Positions 1 through 9,751 of a stretch of DNA of 64,000 nucleotides are shown piece by piece. How positions within the stretch are numbered: the stretch's first letter is position 1; each line of letters begins with the position of its first letter. Made by a program: the position numbers and the translations under genes. Under the pieces are notes generated by a model, which was not told where the DNA came from, ran no database searches, and worked only from the letters and a program-made list of their open reading frames with translations. Source of the stretch: an uncultured Amylibacter sp. (GTDB lineage Bacteria > Pseudomonadota > Alphaproteobacteria > Rhodobacterales > Rhodobacteraceae); assembly GCA_959347425.1 (NCBI GenBank), contig OY365741.1:2008501-2072500 (forward strand), given 5' to 3'.

Positions 1-123
1 GAAGAGCGGTTGCGATTTACTCCGTCCCCCGTGCATACGCAAGAGATGATTAACGATTTGGTCAGCGCGATGGATTCGCTGTGGTCGCAGTGTGAGTTAA
101 ATCGGGTGAAAATGGTCGGCTAG
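1..123 (+). CDS. hemA: 5-aminolevulinate synthase, C-terminal end (partial)
   Basis: Only the last 40 codons and the TAG stop are present; the frame is open to the left edge of the window. The visible residues (EERLRFTPSPVHT, then a helix with DLVSAMDSLW) match the end of the class II aminotransferase fold of alphaproteobacterial ALAS, the pyridoxal-phosphate enzyme that joins glycine and succinyl-CoA in heme synthesis. The stop codon TAG is itself the first unit of a heptamer array (TAG TTGTTAG and so on). The call rests on a short tail, so a related alpha-oxoamine synthase such as a KBL-type enzyme cannot be excluded. Confidence 0.7.
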   Translation, partial: EERLRFTPSPVHTQEMINDLVSAMDSLWSQCELNRVKMVG

Positions 124-534
124 TTGTTAGTTATTAGTTATTAGTTATTAGTTGTTTTAGCCCTGCGGGTCTTCGTCATCGCTTACGCGAGTGCCGACCA
201 GCGTGGTCTTTTGTGCGTAGCCCTCACGGTGTGAGGGCATGCCAAAAGCCCTTTGGTTTCAAGACTATAGATTCTCTATAAATTTACTATCTGGAATAAC
301 AAGACGATAAATTGGATTATTTGCAAAGAATACTTGGGACTTGGTGATGGGTTTGCTCTAAATTTATTTAGGCTGTGCCTAGATGCTCGGATAGGCTTTA
401 GCCATAAAACCCCGCACGCCCGCTCTCCGCAGGAGGGGTGGGCGGGCGGGAAGCCCGAACGAGAGGGCTTGCCCCGAAGTGAGGGCGAAAGAAAAGAATC
501 ACTAATAACTAACAACTAATAACTAACAACTAAA
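121..534. repeat. Composite intergenic element A (heptamer arrays plus hairpin modules)
   Basis: This fills the gap between hemA and the RodZ-like gene. It starts with a TTAGTTR heptamer array (121-157). Module alpha follows (about 160-205: GGGTCTTCGT, a hairpin, GCCGACCAG), then module beta (about 207-258: TCTTTTGTGCGTAG, stem CCCTCAC/GTGAGGG, CATGCCAAAAG). An AT-rich link, a GC-rich module gamma (about 405-490) and a second array in the opposite sense (497-533) complete it. Small ORFs across it are not credible. Similar composites lie at 7371-7912 (inverted), 15516-15920, 42452-42886, 48690-49352 and 52250-52845. Confidence 0.8.
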
Positions 535-665
535 AAGAGTCCACAATTAAAACACGATTCGCCAAATTACGCCCAATAACGCCCCATTTCCCCTAAAAAA
601 CCCACTTTTTAATCAAATTTACCTACATTTTTCCCTTTTCCTTTTATTTACTTTACCCTAACTAT

Positions 666-694
666 TTGCTTTATTGATGAATCCGTGTTAATAG
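666..694 (+). promoter_or_regulatory. Predicted sigma-70 type promoter of the rodZ-like/ispG/prfA/prmC run
   Basis: TTGCTT (666-671), a 17-bp spacer and TAATAG (689-694), preceded by TG one base upstream (extended -10). It lies 50 bp before the first gene of a run with overlaps or short gaps. Assigned by eye. Confidence 0.45.
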
Positions 695-743
695 TGCGGT
701 TGTAAATTTTAATATTGGGGAACTACCCCGATGGTAAGGCTAT

Positions 744-2168
744 GTGGATATGACAGATTCTGTCCAGTCTGAACAAGATATAAACCCGCTGGACATTTGC
801 GGTTTTGACGATTTTCCCTTGCTTCTGGGCGATATTATGCGGGGGGAACGGGCGACTCTGGGCAAAAGTTTGGAACAGGCGGCGGCAGAGATTAGAATCC
901 GCGAACCCCTGCTACAAGCGATTGAAAGCTGCGATACAACCGCCTTTGCCAGCCCTAGTTTTATTTCGGGGAATGTGCGTTCTTACGCAACCTATCTTGG
1001 GCTTGATCCAGAGGCTTGCTTTGATAAATTCTGCCAAGAGAGCGGATTTGTCGGTGTTCATGCCGGGCTGGAAGGCAAGAAAAAGAAAAAACCCGCCACG
1101 CCCGCCACGGATAAAACCACCGGAATTTACCTGCATCCCACCGATGATATAGAGCCTCCGATTGCTCAGCAAAAGGGCGCGAATGCCCCCGCCAAAGGCG
1201 CGAATAGCAAGGCCGATGATGCTATGAACGGTATAATGAGCAGTGCAACCGCGACCCCCGACACCGCAACCACCACCACCGTGCATACCATCCCCACCAA
1301 TGTCCCGCCAGCGCGTAGTATATCCCAGCAAACCCTTGTTTTCCAATCCAAAAGCGTTGATAACGGTCGTCTAGCCGTCTTTAACAATCAGATTTCGCCC
1401 TCTGGCGTTGCCTCCATTTTTGTCCTGCTGACATTGATAATCGCGCTTGGCTATGGCGGATGGGTTGTTCTGCAAGAAGTGCAAAGGGTGCAATTCACAC
1501 CCCCCGAAGAAAACCCAACTGAAAACCCCACCGCACTGGCGCAAAGACAAGACACCATCAATTCCGCCGCCCCCACGGCTGGTCCAATCCACGCACCCGA
1601 TACTAGCCTATCTAGCCTTATCACTCCGCAGGATTTGGACAGAATTTACCGCCCGAAAGCCTTGGAAATCCCAAAACTGGTTGCTCGCGATGGTCCTATT
1701 TCCCTGATAAACCCGAATAATAACGGTATTTTTGCGACGGAACGCCAAGCCCTCACCACTTTTGAAACCCCGCCTCAACCGCAAGTCATCATACCGCCCC
1801 CGCCTTTGCTGGATGTCGTGGCGTTGTACCCCGCGTGGATACGGGTTACCCAAGCAACGGGCGAAGTCCTGTTTGAACGGCTATTAAAAGCGGGCGAACG
1901 TTACCGTGTGCCGATTGATGCGGTTGCACCGACCTTGCATGCGGGTAATGCGGGTGCGGTTTATTTGATGCTTGGCGATCAAGTCTTTGGCCCCATTGGC
2001 AAACAGGGGACTGTCGTGAATAAGGTGTCGCTTACGACCGCCTCTGTGCCAGAGGTTTATCAGCCGACCACCAGCGTTGCCATTACTAATTTAGTGGAAA
2101 ACAACCTGCTACCCCCCGTCAATCAAACAAAGGATGAATCAACCTTCGTTGATAATATCCTTGAATAA
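744..2168 (+). CDS. RodZ-like helix-turn-helix membrane protein (DUF4115)
   Basis: This is a 474-residue protein. It has a cytoplasmic HTH_25-type domain (about residues 28-100), a Lys run (112-116), a long Ala/Thr/Pro-rich linker, one transmembrane helix (about 221-244), a second Pro-rich linker and a C-terminal periplasmic DUF4115-like domain (about 350-440). RodZ proteins anchor MreB and help set cell shape. The alphaproteobacterial forms often sit just before ispG, as here. The GTG start at 744 lies about five bases after an AAGG; ATG at 750 is the alternative. The architecture is clear, but whether it does RodZ's job here is inferred. Confidence 0.75.
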   Translation: MDMTDSVQSEQDINPLDICGFDDFPLLLGDIMRGERATLGKSLEQAAAEIRIREPLLQAIESCDTTAFASPSFISGNVRSYATYLGLDPEACFDKFCQESGFVGVHAGLEGKKKKKPATPATDKTTGIYLHPTDDIEPPIAQQKGANAPAKGANSKADDAMNGIMSSATATPDTATTTTVHTIPTNVPPARSISQQTLVFQSKSVDNGRLAVFNNQISPSGVASIFVLLTLIIALGYGGWVVLQEVQRVQFTPPEENPTENPTALAQRQDTINSAAPTAGPIHAPDTSLSSLITPQDLDRIYRPKALEIPKLVARDGPISLINPNNNGIFATERQALTTFETPPQPQVIIPPPPLLDVVALYPAWIRVTQATGEVLFERLLKAGERYRVPIDAVAPTLHAGNAGAVYLMLGDQVFGPIGKQGTVVNKVSLTTASVPEVYQPTTSVAITNLVENNLLPPVNQTKDESTFVDNILE

Positions 2169-2193
2169 CGCAAGCGATAGAATACACAATTTT

Positions 2194-3330
2194 ATGTCTT
2201 TGCATGCCCTACGCCCTTGGCGACACATAGAAAGACGCAAATCGCGCCAGATTAAAGTGGGTGATGTTGCGGTTGGCGGTGATGCCCCGATTACCGTGCA
2301 AACTATGACGAATACGCTGACGCATGATGCCAAAGCGACCATCCGTCAAATCCAATCCTGCGCCGATGCGGGGGCGGATATTATTCGGGTCAGTTGCCCT
2401 GATACGGACTCCACCTCCGCCCTGCCAGAGATTGTTCGTGCCAGCCCCGTTCCTTTGGTTGCCGATATTCATTTCCACTATAAACGCGCGATAGAGGCAG
2501 CGAATGCGGGGGTTGCGGCGTTGCGCCTGAACCCCGGTAATATAGGCAGTACCGAGCGAATAAAAGAGGTAATAAAAGCCGCCAAAGACAACGGCTGTTC
2601 GATTCGTATTGGCGTGAATGCTGGGTCTTTGGAACGCGATTTGCTGGATAAATATGGCGAGCCATGTCCCGAAGCTCTGGTGGAATCCGCATTAAACCAC
2701 ATTCGCCTGCTGGAAGACAACGATTTTTTTGAATTCAAAGTGGCGGTGAAGGCTTCGGACGTTTTTCTGGCAACCGCCGCCTATCAGCAGTTGGCGGAGG
2801 CGACGGATGCTCCTCTGCATTTGGGAATAACAGAGGCAGGGGGCGCACACGCTGGCACGGTGAAATCCGCGATAGGGTTGGGCAGTTTGCTCTGGATGGG
2901 GATTGGCGATACCCTGCGCGTGTCGCTGTCCGCACCGCCCGAACAAGAGGTCAAAGCAGGGTTTGAAATCCTTAAATCGCTGGGTTTGCGCCATCGCGGG
3001 GTGACGATTATTTCGTGTCCGTCATGCGCGCGGCAAGGGTTTGATGTGATAAAAACCGTGGCGATATTGGAGCAACGATTGGCGCATATTCACGCGCCGA
3101 TAACTCTGTCTATTATGGGGTGTGTCGTCAATGGGCCGGGCGAAGCCACCATGACTGACTTGGGTTTTACTGGCGGGGGTGCGGGCGCGGGGATGGTTTA
3201 TATTAACGGCGCACAGTCGCACAAATTATCCAACGATAAGATGATTGATGAAATAGTGGCAAGGGTGGAGGAACGCGCCCAAGACCCTATTTTTACCCAG
3301 AATTTAATTAAAAAGGCACCCTCCGCATGA
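2194..3330 (+). CDS. ispG: 4-hydroxy-3-methylbut-2-enyl diphosphate synthase
   Basis: IspG (GcpE) is a [4Fe-4S] enzyme that converts MEcPP to HMBPP in the MEP isoprenoid pathway. It carries the TIM-barrel start ([18 protein letters not shown]), LNPGNIG, and the C-terminal cluster ligands in [12 protein letters not shown] and [11 protein letters not shown]. The frame is open from an ATG at 2134 that overlaps the previous gene. I prefer ATG 2194 because [20 protein letters not shown] looks like the usual N-terminus and the extra 20 residues look like read-through. The 3' end overlaps prfA by four bases (ATGA). Confidence 0.95.
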   Translation: MSLHALRPWRHIERRKSRQIKVGDVAVGGDAPITVQTMTNTLTHDAKATIRQIQSCADAGADIIRVSCPDTDSTSALPEIVRASPVPLVADIHFHYKRAIEAANAGVAALRLNPGNIGSTERIKEVIKAAKDNGCSIRIGVNAGSLERDLLDKYGEPCPEALVESALNHIRLLEDNDFFEFKVAVKASDVFLATAAYQQLAEATDAPLHLGITEAGGAHAGTVKSAIGLGSLLWMGIGDTLRVSLSAPPEQEVKAGFEILKSLGLRHRGVTIISCPSCARQGFDVIKTVAILEQRLAHIHAPITLSIMGCVVNGPGEATMTDLGFTGGGAGAGMVYINGAQSHKLSNDKMIDEIVARVEERAQDPIFTQNLIKKAPSA

Positions 3331-4397
3331 GCATTGAGCGCAAACTCCCTGAAGAAAAACTCCAACAAATCTGCGATAGGTTTGCGTTTTTGGAAACCGA
3401 AATGGCAACCGCCTCGGGGCGCGAGGAAATAGAAGCCCTTGGTCGCGAATACTCTTCCCTGCGTGATTTGGTCGCCCAGATTGATGTTTATCGCGCTCTG
3501 CAACGCGATTTGGCAGAGGCGGAAGACATGCTGGAAGATGACGAAATGCGCGTGTTTGCCCAAGAGGAAATCCAAACGATAAAAGAACAAATCCCCCAGT
3601 TGCAAAAGGATTTACAACTGGCGTTATTGCCAAAGGATGAGGCGGACGATCGCTCTGTTATTATGGAGCTTCGGGCAGGAACGGGTGGCGATGAGGCGGC
3701 GTTATTTGTCGCCGATTTACTGCGGATGTATCAACGTTACGCCGATATTCGGGGCTATAAATTTGAAGTGGTGGAGGAATCGCCGACCGAGCTTGGCGGC
3801 TACAAAGAACTCACCGCTCATATCATCGGCGACGGTGCGTTCGCGCGGATGAAATTTGAATCGGGTGTGCATCGCGTGCAACGTGTGCCAAGTACCGAAA
3901 GCGGCGGGCGCGTGCATACTTCGGCGGCGACCGTGGCGATTATGCCAGAGGCGGAAACCGTGGATATAGAGATTGACCCCGCCGATATTCGCCTTGATAC
4001 TATGCGTGCTTCTGGCGCGGGTGGGCAGCACGTGAATACCACCGATTCGGCGGTGCGAATCACCCATATTCCAACGGGTGTTGTGGTGACAAGTTCGGAA
4101 AAATCCCAGCACAGAAACCGTGAAATCGCTATGCAGGTGTTGCGGACTCGGCTGTATGATTTGAAACGGCAGGAGGCAGAGCAGGAGCGGTCTGCCAGTC
4201 GCAAAACTCAAGTGGGGTCGGGTGATAGGTCGGAGCGGATTCGTACCTATAACTTCCCCCAAGGGCGGATTAGCGACCATCGAATTAACCTGACTTTGTA
4301 TAAGTTAGAGGCGATGTTGCAAGGGCAGTTAGATGAAATGATTGACGCGCTGATTTCGTTTGATCAAGCGGCGAAATTGGCGGATTTGGAAGTTTAG
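3327..4397 (+). CDS. prfA: Peptide chain release factor 1
   Basis: This 356-residue protein has the normal class I release factor length. The GGQ motif ([15 protein letters not shown]) that triggers peptidyl-tRNA hydrolysis is present. The stop-codon recognition tripeptide reads PST in [15 protein letters not shown]. coli RF1 has PAT, so the P-x-T pattern of RF1 is kept and not the SPF of RF2. It is translationally coupled to ispG by an ATGA overlap and is followed four bases later by prmC, whose product methylates the GGQ glutamine. Confidence 0.97.
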   Translation: MSIERKLPEEKLQQICDRFAFLETEMATASGREEIEALGREYSSLRDLVAQIDVYRALQRDLAEAEDMLEDDEMRVFAQEEIQTIKEQIPQLQKDLQLALLPKDEADDRSVIMELRAGTGGDEAALFVADLLRMYQRYADIRGYKFEVVEESPTELGGYKELTAHIIGDGAFARMKFESGVHRVQRVPSTESGGRVHTSAATVAIMPEAETVDIEIDPADIRLDTMRASGAGGQHVNTTDSAVRITHIPTGVVVTSSEKSQHRNREIAMQVLRTRLYDLKRQEAEQERSASRKTQVGSGDRSERIRTYNFPQGRISDHRINLTLYKLEAMLQGQLDEMIDALISFDQAAKLADLEV

Positions 4398-4401
4398 GGG
4401 G

Positions 4402-5385
4402 ATGGCTGGTTCTGTGGCGGATTCTGTGGCGGATTTTGCGTTAAGTGCGGTTTTGCGGGCAGGGGCGGTGGAATTGGCGAGGGCTTGGGAGGGGGCTTGG
4501 GCTGATTCGGGCAAGAATTCGCCGAATAAATTCGCCGCGAATTCGCCCGATACAGCCCGAACGTCCCCCCAAAATACCGCCCAAGATGTGAAAATTTTGA
4601 TGGCGCATAGTTTGGGGATTTCCCGCACGGCTCTGTCCGCCTTGCCCTTTGATTATCAGGTTCCCCCCGCGCAATACCGTGCGTTTCAAACCGCATTAAA
4701 CCAGCGCAAGCGTTTCCAACCCATCGCCCAAATCATCGGTTGCCGTGAATTCTGGGGGCGTGATTTTAAGGTGACTGCCGATGTGCTTGACCCCCGCGCG
4801 GATAGCGAGGTTTTGATTGATTATGCCTTGCGAGCGTTTGCGGGGCGCGCCCCCGACCGAGTGCTGGATTTGGGTTTGGGAACGGGGTGTTTGTTGCTGA
4901 CCTTGTTGTGTGAGTGGTCTTTGGCACGCGGGGTTGGTGTGGATATTTCCGCGCCCGCACTGGCTGTCGCACGGGCGAATGCCGAGGCTTTGGGGGTTTC
5001 AAGCCGTGCCGATTTGCGTTTGGGGGATTGGTTTTCTGCTATAAACCCGCCCATAGACCCGCCCATAGACTCGCAAGAAAAATTCGATATAATCCTATCC
5101 AACCCGCCCTATATTGCCGAATATGAACGTGCCGATTTGCCCCCCGATGTTGCAGAATGGGAGCCATCGGTTGCCTTATTCGGCGGGGCGGACGGACTGT
5201 CCGCCTATCGCATCATCGCCGCCCAAGCGGGCGATTATTTACGTTCGGGCGGGGTGCTATTGCTGGAAATCGGACACGAACAGGCGGGGGCAGTCGCGGA
5301 TTTATTCGTGGAAAATTGGCAAACCCCCACAATCCACCAAGATTTGAACGGCAAAGACCGATTATTCGCCGTAACCCGCGTATAA
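4402..5385 (+). CDS. prmC: Release factor N5-glutamine methyltransferase
   Basis: PrmC (HemK) transfers a methyl group from SAM to the glutamine of the GGQ motif in release factors, and it lies directly after prfA. Motif I (VLDLGLGTGCLLLTLL) binds SAM and the catalytic NPPY is seen in LSNPPYIAEYERADLPP, followed by FGGADGLSAYR as usual in the family. The open frame extends to a TTG at 4360 inside prfA; ATG 4402, four bases after the prfA stop, is the likelier start. The Asp/Ser/Ala-rich N-terminus is longer and less conserved than the catalytic domain. Confidence 0.93.
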   Translation: MAGSVADSVADFALSAVLRAGAVELARAWEGAWADSGKNSPNKFAANSPDTARTSPQNTAQDVKILMAHSLGISRTALSALPFDYQVPPAQYRAFQTALNQRKRFQPIAQIIGCREFWGRDFKVTADVLDPRADSEVLIDYALRAFAGRAPDRVLDLGLGTGCLLLTLLCEWSLARGVGVDISAPALAVARANAEALGVSSRADLRLGDWFSAINPPIDPPIDSQEKFDIILSNPPYIAEYERADLPPDVAEWEPSVALFGGADGLSAYRIIAAQAGDYLRSGGVLLLEIGHEQAGAVADLFVENWQTPTIHQDLNGKDRLFAVTRV

Positions 5386-5440
5386 TTGGCGTATAATCGG
5401 CATTTTCCATCGTTTTTCCACGATTCCCGGCAATTTACCC

Positions 5441-5471
5441 TTGCACTTGCATAAAATTTAACGGCTAATAC
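5441..5471 (+). promoter_or_regulatory. Possible promoter of the MBL-fold gene
   Basis: TTGCAC (5441-5446) and TAATAC (5466-5471) with a 19-bp gap, or CTAATA with 18. It sits just upstream of a perfect inverted repeat in the leader. The spacing is not ideal. Confidence 0.3.
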
Positions 5472-5475
5472 TCCG

Positions 5476-5501
5476 TATCAAGCAAAATAAATTGCTTGAT
5501 A
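5476..5501 (+). promoter_or_regulatory. Perfect 10-bp inverted repeat in the leader of the MBL-fold gene
   Basis: TATCAAGCAA, six bases (AATAAA), TTGCTTGATA: an exact palindrome 34 bp before the start codon and downstream of the putative promoter. It could be a repressor operator or a leader hairpin. There is no U-run after it, so it is not a normal terminator. Confidence 0.5.
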
Positions 5502-5534
5502 TAACAAAACTTATCATTAGGAGAGACTTACAAA

Positions 5535-6557
5535 ATGGATATGAAAAACACAAAAGCCAACAAAACAAAGGCTAAGAAAATAACAAAACAGGACTTAAAA
5601 CCCGTTTGCGTGGATGGCTCAAACGCCGCGCAAGGGGTATCAAGGCGGTCGTTCTTTATGGCGGCTGGGGCAGTCGGGGTTGGCGGAGCGGCGACTTTGC
5701 TGTCTTCCACAAAAGCCCCCGCGCAATCCACCGATTGGACGCAACCTGGCAATAATAACCACGTTATTGAGCTGCAAAACGCGAAATCCTTCGCGACAGG
5801 CGGTATTGCCATTGAATACTATGGTCATTGCGCGTTCAAAATCACTTCGCCCAGCGGTGCTACGATTATGTTTGACCCTTGGCGTGATGATCCATCGGGC
5901 GCGTGGGGGCTGTGGTTTAAATCCAAATTTGCCGAGACTCCGGTGGATATAACCATGTCTACCCACACGCATTTTGACCATGATGCGATTGATCGCCCCA
6001 TATCTACTATGGTTTTAGACCGTATGGTTGGGACATTTGAATTTGCCGATTTGAAAATCACCGGCTTTGCCGATAAACACGCTTGTGTCGCCCCAGGGTG
6101 GTATAATTGGACAAACGCGCTGGCGGAATTTGGCGTGGATGCATGCCCGCCGAATAATGTCGGACACATGGATATGGTTGTTTATGTTGTGGAAACGGGC
6201 GGGATTCGCACGTTAATTTGGGGTGATAATCGCCCCGACCCAGGTGCTGGATTTTGGGATGCGATTGGTAAAATCGATGTGCTGACCCTGCCCGTGGATG
6301 ATTCGCAGCATATTCTGTCGCACGAACAAGGCAACGCGATTGTCGATAGATTAAAGCCAAGCGTCATCATTCCCACGCATTATTTGAACGAGACGACGAC
6401 CTATACTCTGTCAACTTTGCAATCCGCGGATCAGTGGGTTAAAGGGCAGAAAAGCTTTAAAATGCTGGACAGTGCGCGGTTGGATTTGAACGCGGCAGAG
6501 GTGAAAGGGATGAAAAACGAATTCATGTATTTTGGGCATAATGCGCTGACTGCATAG
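5535..6557 (+). CDS. Tat-exported metallo-beta-lactamase-fold hydrolase
   Basis: This is a 340-residue protein. A long N-region ends in a twin-arginine signal (SRRSFFMAAGAVGVGG, residues about 36-51) with cleavage likely after APAQ, so export of a folded, metal-loaded enzyme is expected. The mature part is an MBL fold of the UlaG-like type: GHCAFKI, MFDPW, then THTHFDHDAID with the H-x-H-x-D-H metal site, and later IWGDNR and IIPTHY. The substrate is unknown. It stands alone, with a good ribosome site (AGGAGA), a hairpin leader and a hairpin after the stop. Confidence 0.8.
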   Translation: MDMKNTKANKTKAKKITKQDLKPVCVDGSNAAQGVSRRSFFMAAGAVGVGGAATLLSSTKAPAQSTDWTQPGNNNHVIELQNAKSFATGGIAIEYYGHCAFKITSPSGATIMFDPWRDDPSGAWGLWFKSKFAETPVDITMSTHTHFDHDAIDRPISTMVLDRMVGTFEFADLKITGFADKHACVAPGWYNWTNALAEFGVDACPPNNVGHMDMVVYVVETGGIRTLIWGDNRPDPGAGFWDAIGKIDVLTLPVDDSQHILSHEQGNAIVDRLKPSVIIPTHYLNETTTYTLSTLQSADQWVKGQKSFKMLDSARLDLNAAEVKGMKNEFMYFGHNALTA

Positions 6558-6572
6558 GTTTTTGGTTTTGCG

Positions 6573-6602
6573 TCTGCTCGCGCGGGTTTCGGCGCGGGCA
6601 GA
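6573..6602 (+). terminator. Stem-loop after the MBL-fold gene
   Basis: The arms TCTGCTCGCGC and GCGCGGGCAGA enclose a short loop, 15 bp after the stop; T-rich sequence follows but without a clean U-run. The rest of the gap to 6847 holds T-rich sequence and no further gene. Confidence 0.5.
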
Positions 6603-6847
6603 TAATTTTGCGTTTTTATGGCGTAATCGCGTTTATTTACGCGTTTTTATCGTTTTTTTGCTATTTTTTTACGATTTACCCTTGCGGTCGCCCGTTATTT
6701 GGGGTAAAAGCGGGTATCAAAGCAATAATTATTAGGCTTTGGGTACGACACCCCGCGCTAAATTGCTTTCTACTACTCACATAGTATCGAAAAAATCTCG
6801 TACAGAAACGCACTTTACACGCATTTTTTACATAAACAGGAATATTT

Positions 6848-7375
6848 ATGAGAACCTCTAATAGCAAGCCGCGCCAGCGCAATAAAAGCGGGAAACCGCG
6901 CCATAATAATAGTGGTGGAAATATCATCAATCGGGTGTTTGATTCGTCCGGGCCAGTGGGCAAGGTGCGGGGGACTCCGCGTCAGATTATTGATAAATAT
7001 CAAGCACTTGCACAGGATGCAATGTTGGCGGGGGATCGCATCGCGCAGGAGAGCTTTTTGCAGTTTGCAGAGCATTATTTGCGGTTATTGGGTGAGGCTC
7101 AGCGTGAGGTGGAGGAACGTGCGAATAAGGCGGGGCAGGAGTCTGGTGCTGGTGTTGGTGCTGGGCAGAATGGCGCGGGCGATGAGGGGCAACCTCAGCC
7201 ACAGGTGCAGTCGCAACCGCAGGTTCAGGCATCATCGCAGTCATCACCCCAACCGCCCCAACCACCGAGACCACAGGCATCCCGCCCGCAATCTAATAAT
7301 AAAACCTCTGCCAATTTCCCTGCGTTTATCACGGCGGATAGCGATTTGGTGCCAACACCAGAAGATAACGATTAG
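6848..7375 (+). CDS. DUF4167 domain-containing protein
   Basis: A 175-residue basic N-terminus (SNSKPRQRNKSGKPR) leads into the conserved DUF4167 core (VRGTPRQIIDKYQALAQDAMLAGDRIAQESFLQFAEHYLR shape, about residues 38-80). A low-complexity Gln/Pro/Ser tail fills about residues 110-160. This domain is almost confined to Alphaproteobacteria and its function is not known; the Arg/Lys-rich start would suit nucleic acid binding, which is inference. The TAG stop is the first unit of a heptamer array. Confidence 0.85.
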   Translation: MRTSNSKPRQRNKSGKPRHNNSGGNIINRVFDSSGPVGKVRGTPRQIIDKYQALAQDAMLAGDRIAQESFLQFAEHYLRLLGEAQREVEERANKAGQESGAGVGAGQNGAGDEGQPQPQVQSQPQVQASSQSSPQPPQPPRPQASRPQSNNKTSANFPAFITADSDLVPTPEDND

Positions 7376-7912
7376 TTATTAGTTATTAGTTATTAGTTAT
7401 TAGTGATTAACGATTTTTTCTGTCACTTCTTGACTGGTCGGCATTGCGTAGCAATGACGAAGACCCGCAAGGGCTAAATAATGATGAATGATTGGTTATT
7501 AGAGGTTAAGAGCAGAGGTTTTTTGTTGCGCCCTCACTTCGTTCGGGCTTCCCGCCCGCCCACCCCTCTGCGAGGCTTGGGCGGACGGGTTTTTGTGGCT
7601 AAAGCCTGTCCTAACATCTAGGCACAGCCTAAATAAATTTAGAGCAAACCTATCACCACTTCCCAAGTATTCTTTGCAAATAATCCAATCTATCGTCTTG
7701 TTATTCCAGATAGTAAATTTATAGAAAACCTATCATCTTGAAACCAAAGGGCTTTTGGCATGCCTCCACGAATCTTTGTCTTATCGGGCAGGTTCAACTG
7801 CCCTTATGTGGGGGCTACGCACAAAAGACCCCGCCCTCGCATGGGGCTGGTCGGCACTCGCGTAAGCGATGACGAAAACCCGCAGGACTAAAAACTAATC
7901 ACTACCCCCTAA
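7371..7912. repeat. Composite intergenic element B (inverted copy)
   Basis: This fills the gap between the DUF4167 gene and rsmA. It opens with a TTAGTTA array (7371-7403) that includes the DUF4167 stop codon. Next come an inverted alpha hairpin (7430-7472, stem CATTGC/GCAATG), module gamma (about 7530-7600), an AT-rich link matching element A in reverse, an inverted beta hairpin (about 7746-7833) and another alpha copy (about 7840-7888). The beta hairpin here contains an extra inner stem (GGGCAG/CTGCCC). Short arrays run into the rsmA stop. Confidence 0.8.
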
Positions 7913-8754
7913 TCATTCACCCCTAAACTACGCGCCACCGCACAAAACCCTTCCAAATCAACAGTTTCCCCCCTTTGGCTCGGGTCTATCCCACACTCCA
8001 CCAATATCCGTTCAATATCGCGATGCAGGGGCTTTAACGCACCGCGCAGCATCTTACGCCTCTGCTGAAACGCGTGGGCGGTAACCTTCTGCAAAACCAA
8101 AGAATCGGCGGCAAACCGCGGCGCATCCAACGCGGTAATATGCACCAGCGCAGAATCCACCTTTGGCGCGGGGGTAAAGGCTCGGGCGGGCAAATCCATC
8201 ACCACCTGCACATCGCACCGCCATTGCGCCAGCAACGACAGGCGACCATAGCTTTTGTCACCCACGCCCGCGACCAGACGCGCCGCCACCTCTTTTTGAA
8301 ACATCAGGGTCAAACTATCCCAAAACGGCGGCCAATCGGCGGTCAGCCAGCGCACCAGCAGAGCCGTGCCGATATTATACGGCAGGTTCGCCACGATTTT
8401 CACGGGGCGGTTTAACACGGGTTCCGCGTCAAAAGCCAGAGCGTCATCGGCTATAATATGAAGGCGATTATTGCTGATTTGCGCGATTTGATGCAGGGCG
8501 GGCAGGCATCGGGCATCGCGTTCCACAGCGACCACTCGCCGCGCCCCAGCCATCAGCAACGCACGGGTCAACCCGCCCGGCCCCGCGCCGATTTCCAGCA
8601 CATCATGGTGGGTTAAATCGCCCGCTAGACGGGCTATTTTCTGGGTTATATTCAAATCCAGCAGGAAATTCTGCCCCAAGGATTTGCGGGTTTGCAACCC
8701 GTGTTCCGCAATAATTTCACGCAGAGGCGGTAGGTTCGCTATCTCATCCGTCAT
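7909..8754 (-). CDS. rsmA: 16S rRNA (adenine(1518)-N6/adenine(1519)-N6)-dimethyltransferase
   Basis: RsmA (KsgA) dimethylates two adjacent adenines near the 3' end of 16S rRNA during 30S maturation. The 281-residue protein shows [13 protein letters not shown] motif I ([16 protein letters not shown]), the acidic VERD and the catalytic NLPYNIGT. It is the last gene of the lptF-lptG-lptD-surA-pdxA-rsmA run. Its start overlaps the end of pdxA by 11 bases, so translational coupling is likely. The stop TAG leads into TTAG-type repeats. Confidence 0.96.
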   Translation of the reverse strand: MTDEIANLPPLREIIAEHGLQTRKSLGQNFLLDLNITQKIARLAGDLTHHDVLEIGAGPGGLTRALLMAGARRVVAVERDARCLPALHQIAQISNNRLHIIADDALAFDAEPVLNRPVKIVANLPYNIGTALLVRWLTADWPPFWDSLTLMFQKEVAARLVAGVGDKSYGRLSLLAQWRCDVQVVMDLPARAFTPAPKVDSALVHITALDAPRFAADSLVLQKVTAHAFQQRRKMLRGALKPLHRDIERILVECGIDPSQRGETVDLEGFCAVARSLGVND

Positions 8755-9748
8755 GGTGTTTTTCGCGGTTTCGCGCCATGGTTTGCAGCATTTTTAACGC
8801 CGCGATAAAACTGGACGCATCGGCGCGATAATCGGGGGCAATGTCAAAAGCCGTGCCATGGTCGGGGCTCGTCCGCAGGAACGGCAGGGTGAAAGTGATG
8901 TTAACGCCTTGTGCAAAATTAAGCGTTTTCAAGGGGATAAGGGCTTGGTCATGATACATGCAGACGACCGCGTCATAATTGGCACGGGCGGTTTGGTGAA
9001 ACAAGCTATCGGCGGGGTGGGGACCAGTTAGATGGTAATTTTTGCCCGTCAATTCATCCATCACAGGACGCAAAAGCGTGATTTCCTCGTCCCCCATACG
9101 CCCGTTTTCGCCCGCGTGGGGGTTCAGCCCAGCGATGGCTATTCGCGGGTTGGGAATGGCGAAATCTTTGCGCAAAACCGCATCGGTCGCAATGATGGTT
9201 TGCTTAATCAAATCGGCGGTCAGGTGCGTGGCAACATCCCGCAGGGCAATGTGCGTCGTCACTGGCACAACCCGCAATTCGGGCGCGGCCAGCATCATAA
9301 AAGTCCGCTCCACCCCGCCCAGATGCGCCAGAAATTCGGTATGCCCAGCAAAGGGGAAACCCGCGTTTTGCATCAATTCCTTATGGATTGGCAGGGTGCA
9401 AATCCCCGCGCAAATGTCGTCTTCACACAGGGCAACCCCGCGTTCAATCGCGCGACCGATGGCGGGCGCGTTTTGCGGGTTGCCTTGCCCCAAAACAGGG
9501 CGGGCGGGCATCGCGTGGTGTAGCACGGGCAGACCTTTTGCAGAGGCATCGGCGGTGTCATCAGGGTGGTTGATCGGCGCGATAGTCAGGTTCAAATGCC
9601 GCGCCTGTTCGGATAAAAAATCAACATCGCCAAGGATAAAAAAGGGCAGGCTGGATTTGAGCGTATGGTGCGCTTTCAGGGCGATTTCACCGCTGATACC
9701 GCCTGGCTCTCCACAGCTGACAACAATTGGGCGCATTGGTTGGGTCAC
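8744..9748 (-). CDS. pdxA: 4-hydroxythreonine-4-phosphate dehydrogenase
   Basis: PdxA oxidises 4-phosphohydroxy-L-threonine in the DXP-dependent route to pyridoxal phosphate. The 334 residues show the family start ([17 protein letters not shown]) and the three metal-ligand histidine regions: [19 protein letters not shown] and [10 protein letters not shown], plus [12 protein letters not shown]. It starts three bases after surA and overlaps rsmA. The surA-pdxA-rsmA order is widely conserved in Proteobacteria. Confidence 0.95.
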   Translation of the reverse strand: MTQPMRPIVVSCGEPGGISGEIALKAHHTLKSSLPFFILGDVDFLSEQARHLNLTIAPINHPDDTADASAKGLPVLHHAMPARPVLGQGNPQNAPAIGRAIERGVALCEDDICAGICTLPIHKELMQNAGFPFAGHTEFLAHLGGVERTFMMLAAPELRVVPVTTHIALRDVATHLTADLIKQTIIATDAVLRKDFAIPNPRIAIAGLNPHAGENGRMGDEEITLLRPVMDELTGKNYHLTGPHPADSLFHQTARANYDAVVCMYHDQALIPLKTLNFAQGVNITFTLPFLRTSPDHGTAFDIAPDYRADASSFIAALKMLQTMARNREKHHDG

Positions 9749-9751
9749 CTT

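Noticed and set aside
121..534. Composite elements as insertion sequences
   Set aside because: None encodes a transposase and none shows clear terminal inverted repeats with target duplications; they are kept as repeats of unknown mechanism.
4360..4401. Longer N-terminus for PrmC starting at TTG 4360
   Set aside because: The extra residues are antiparallel to nothing conserved and lie within prfA; ATG 4402 has the normal position after the prfA stop.
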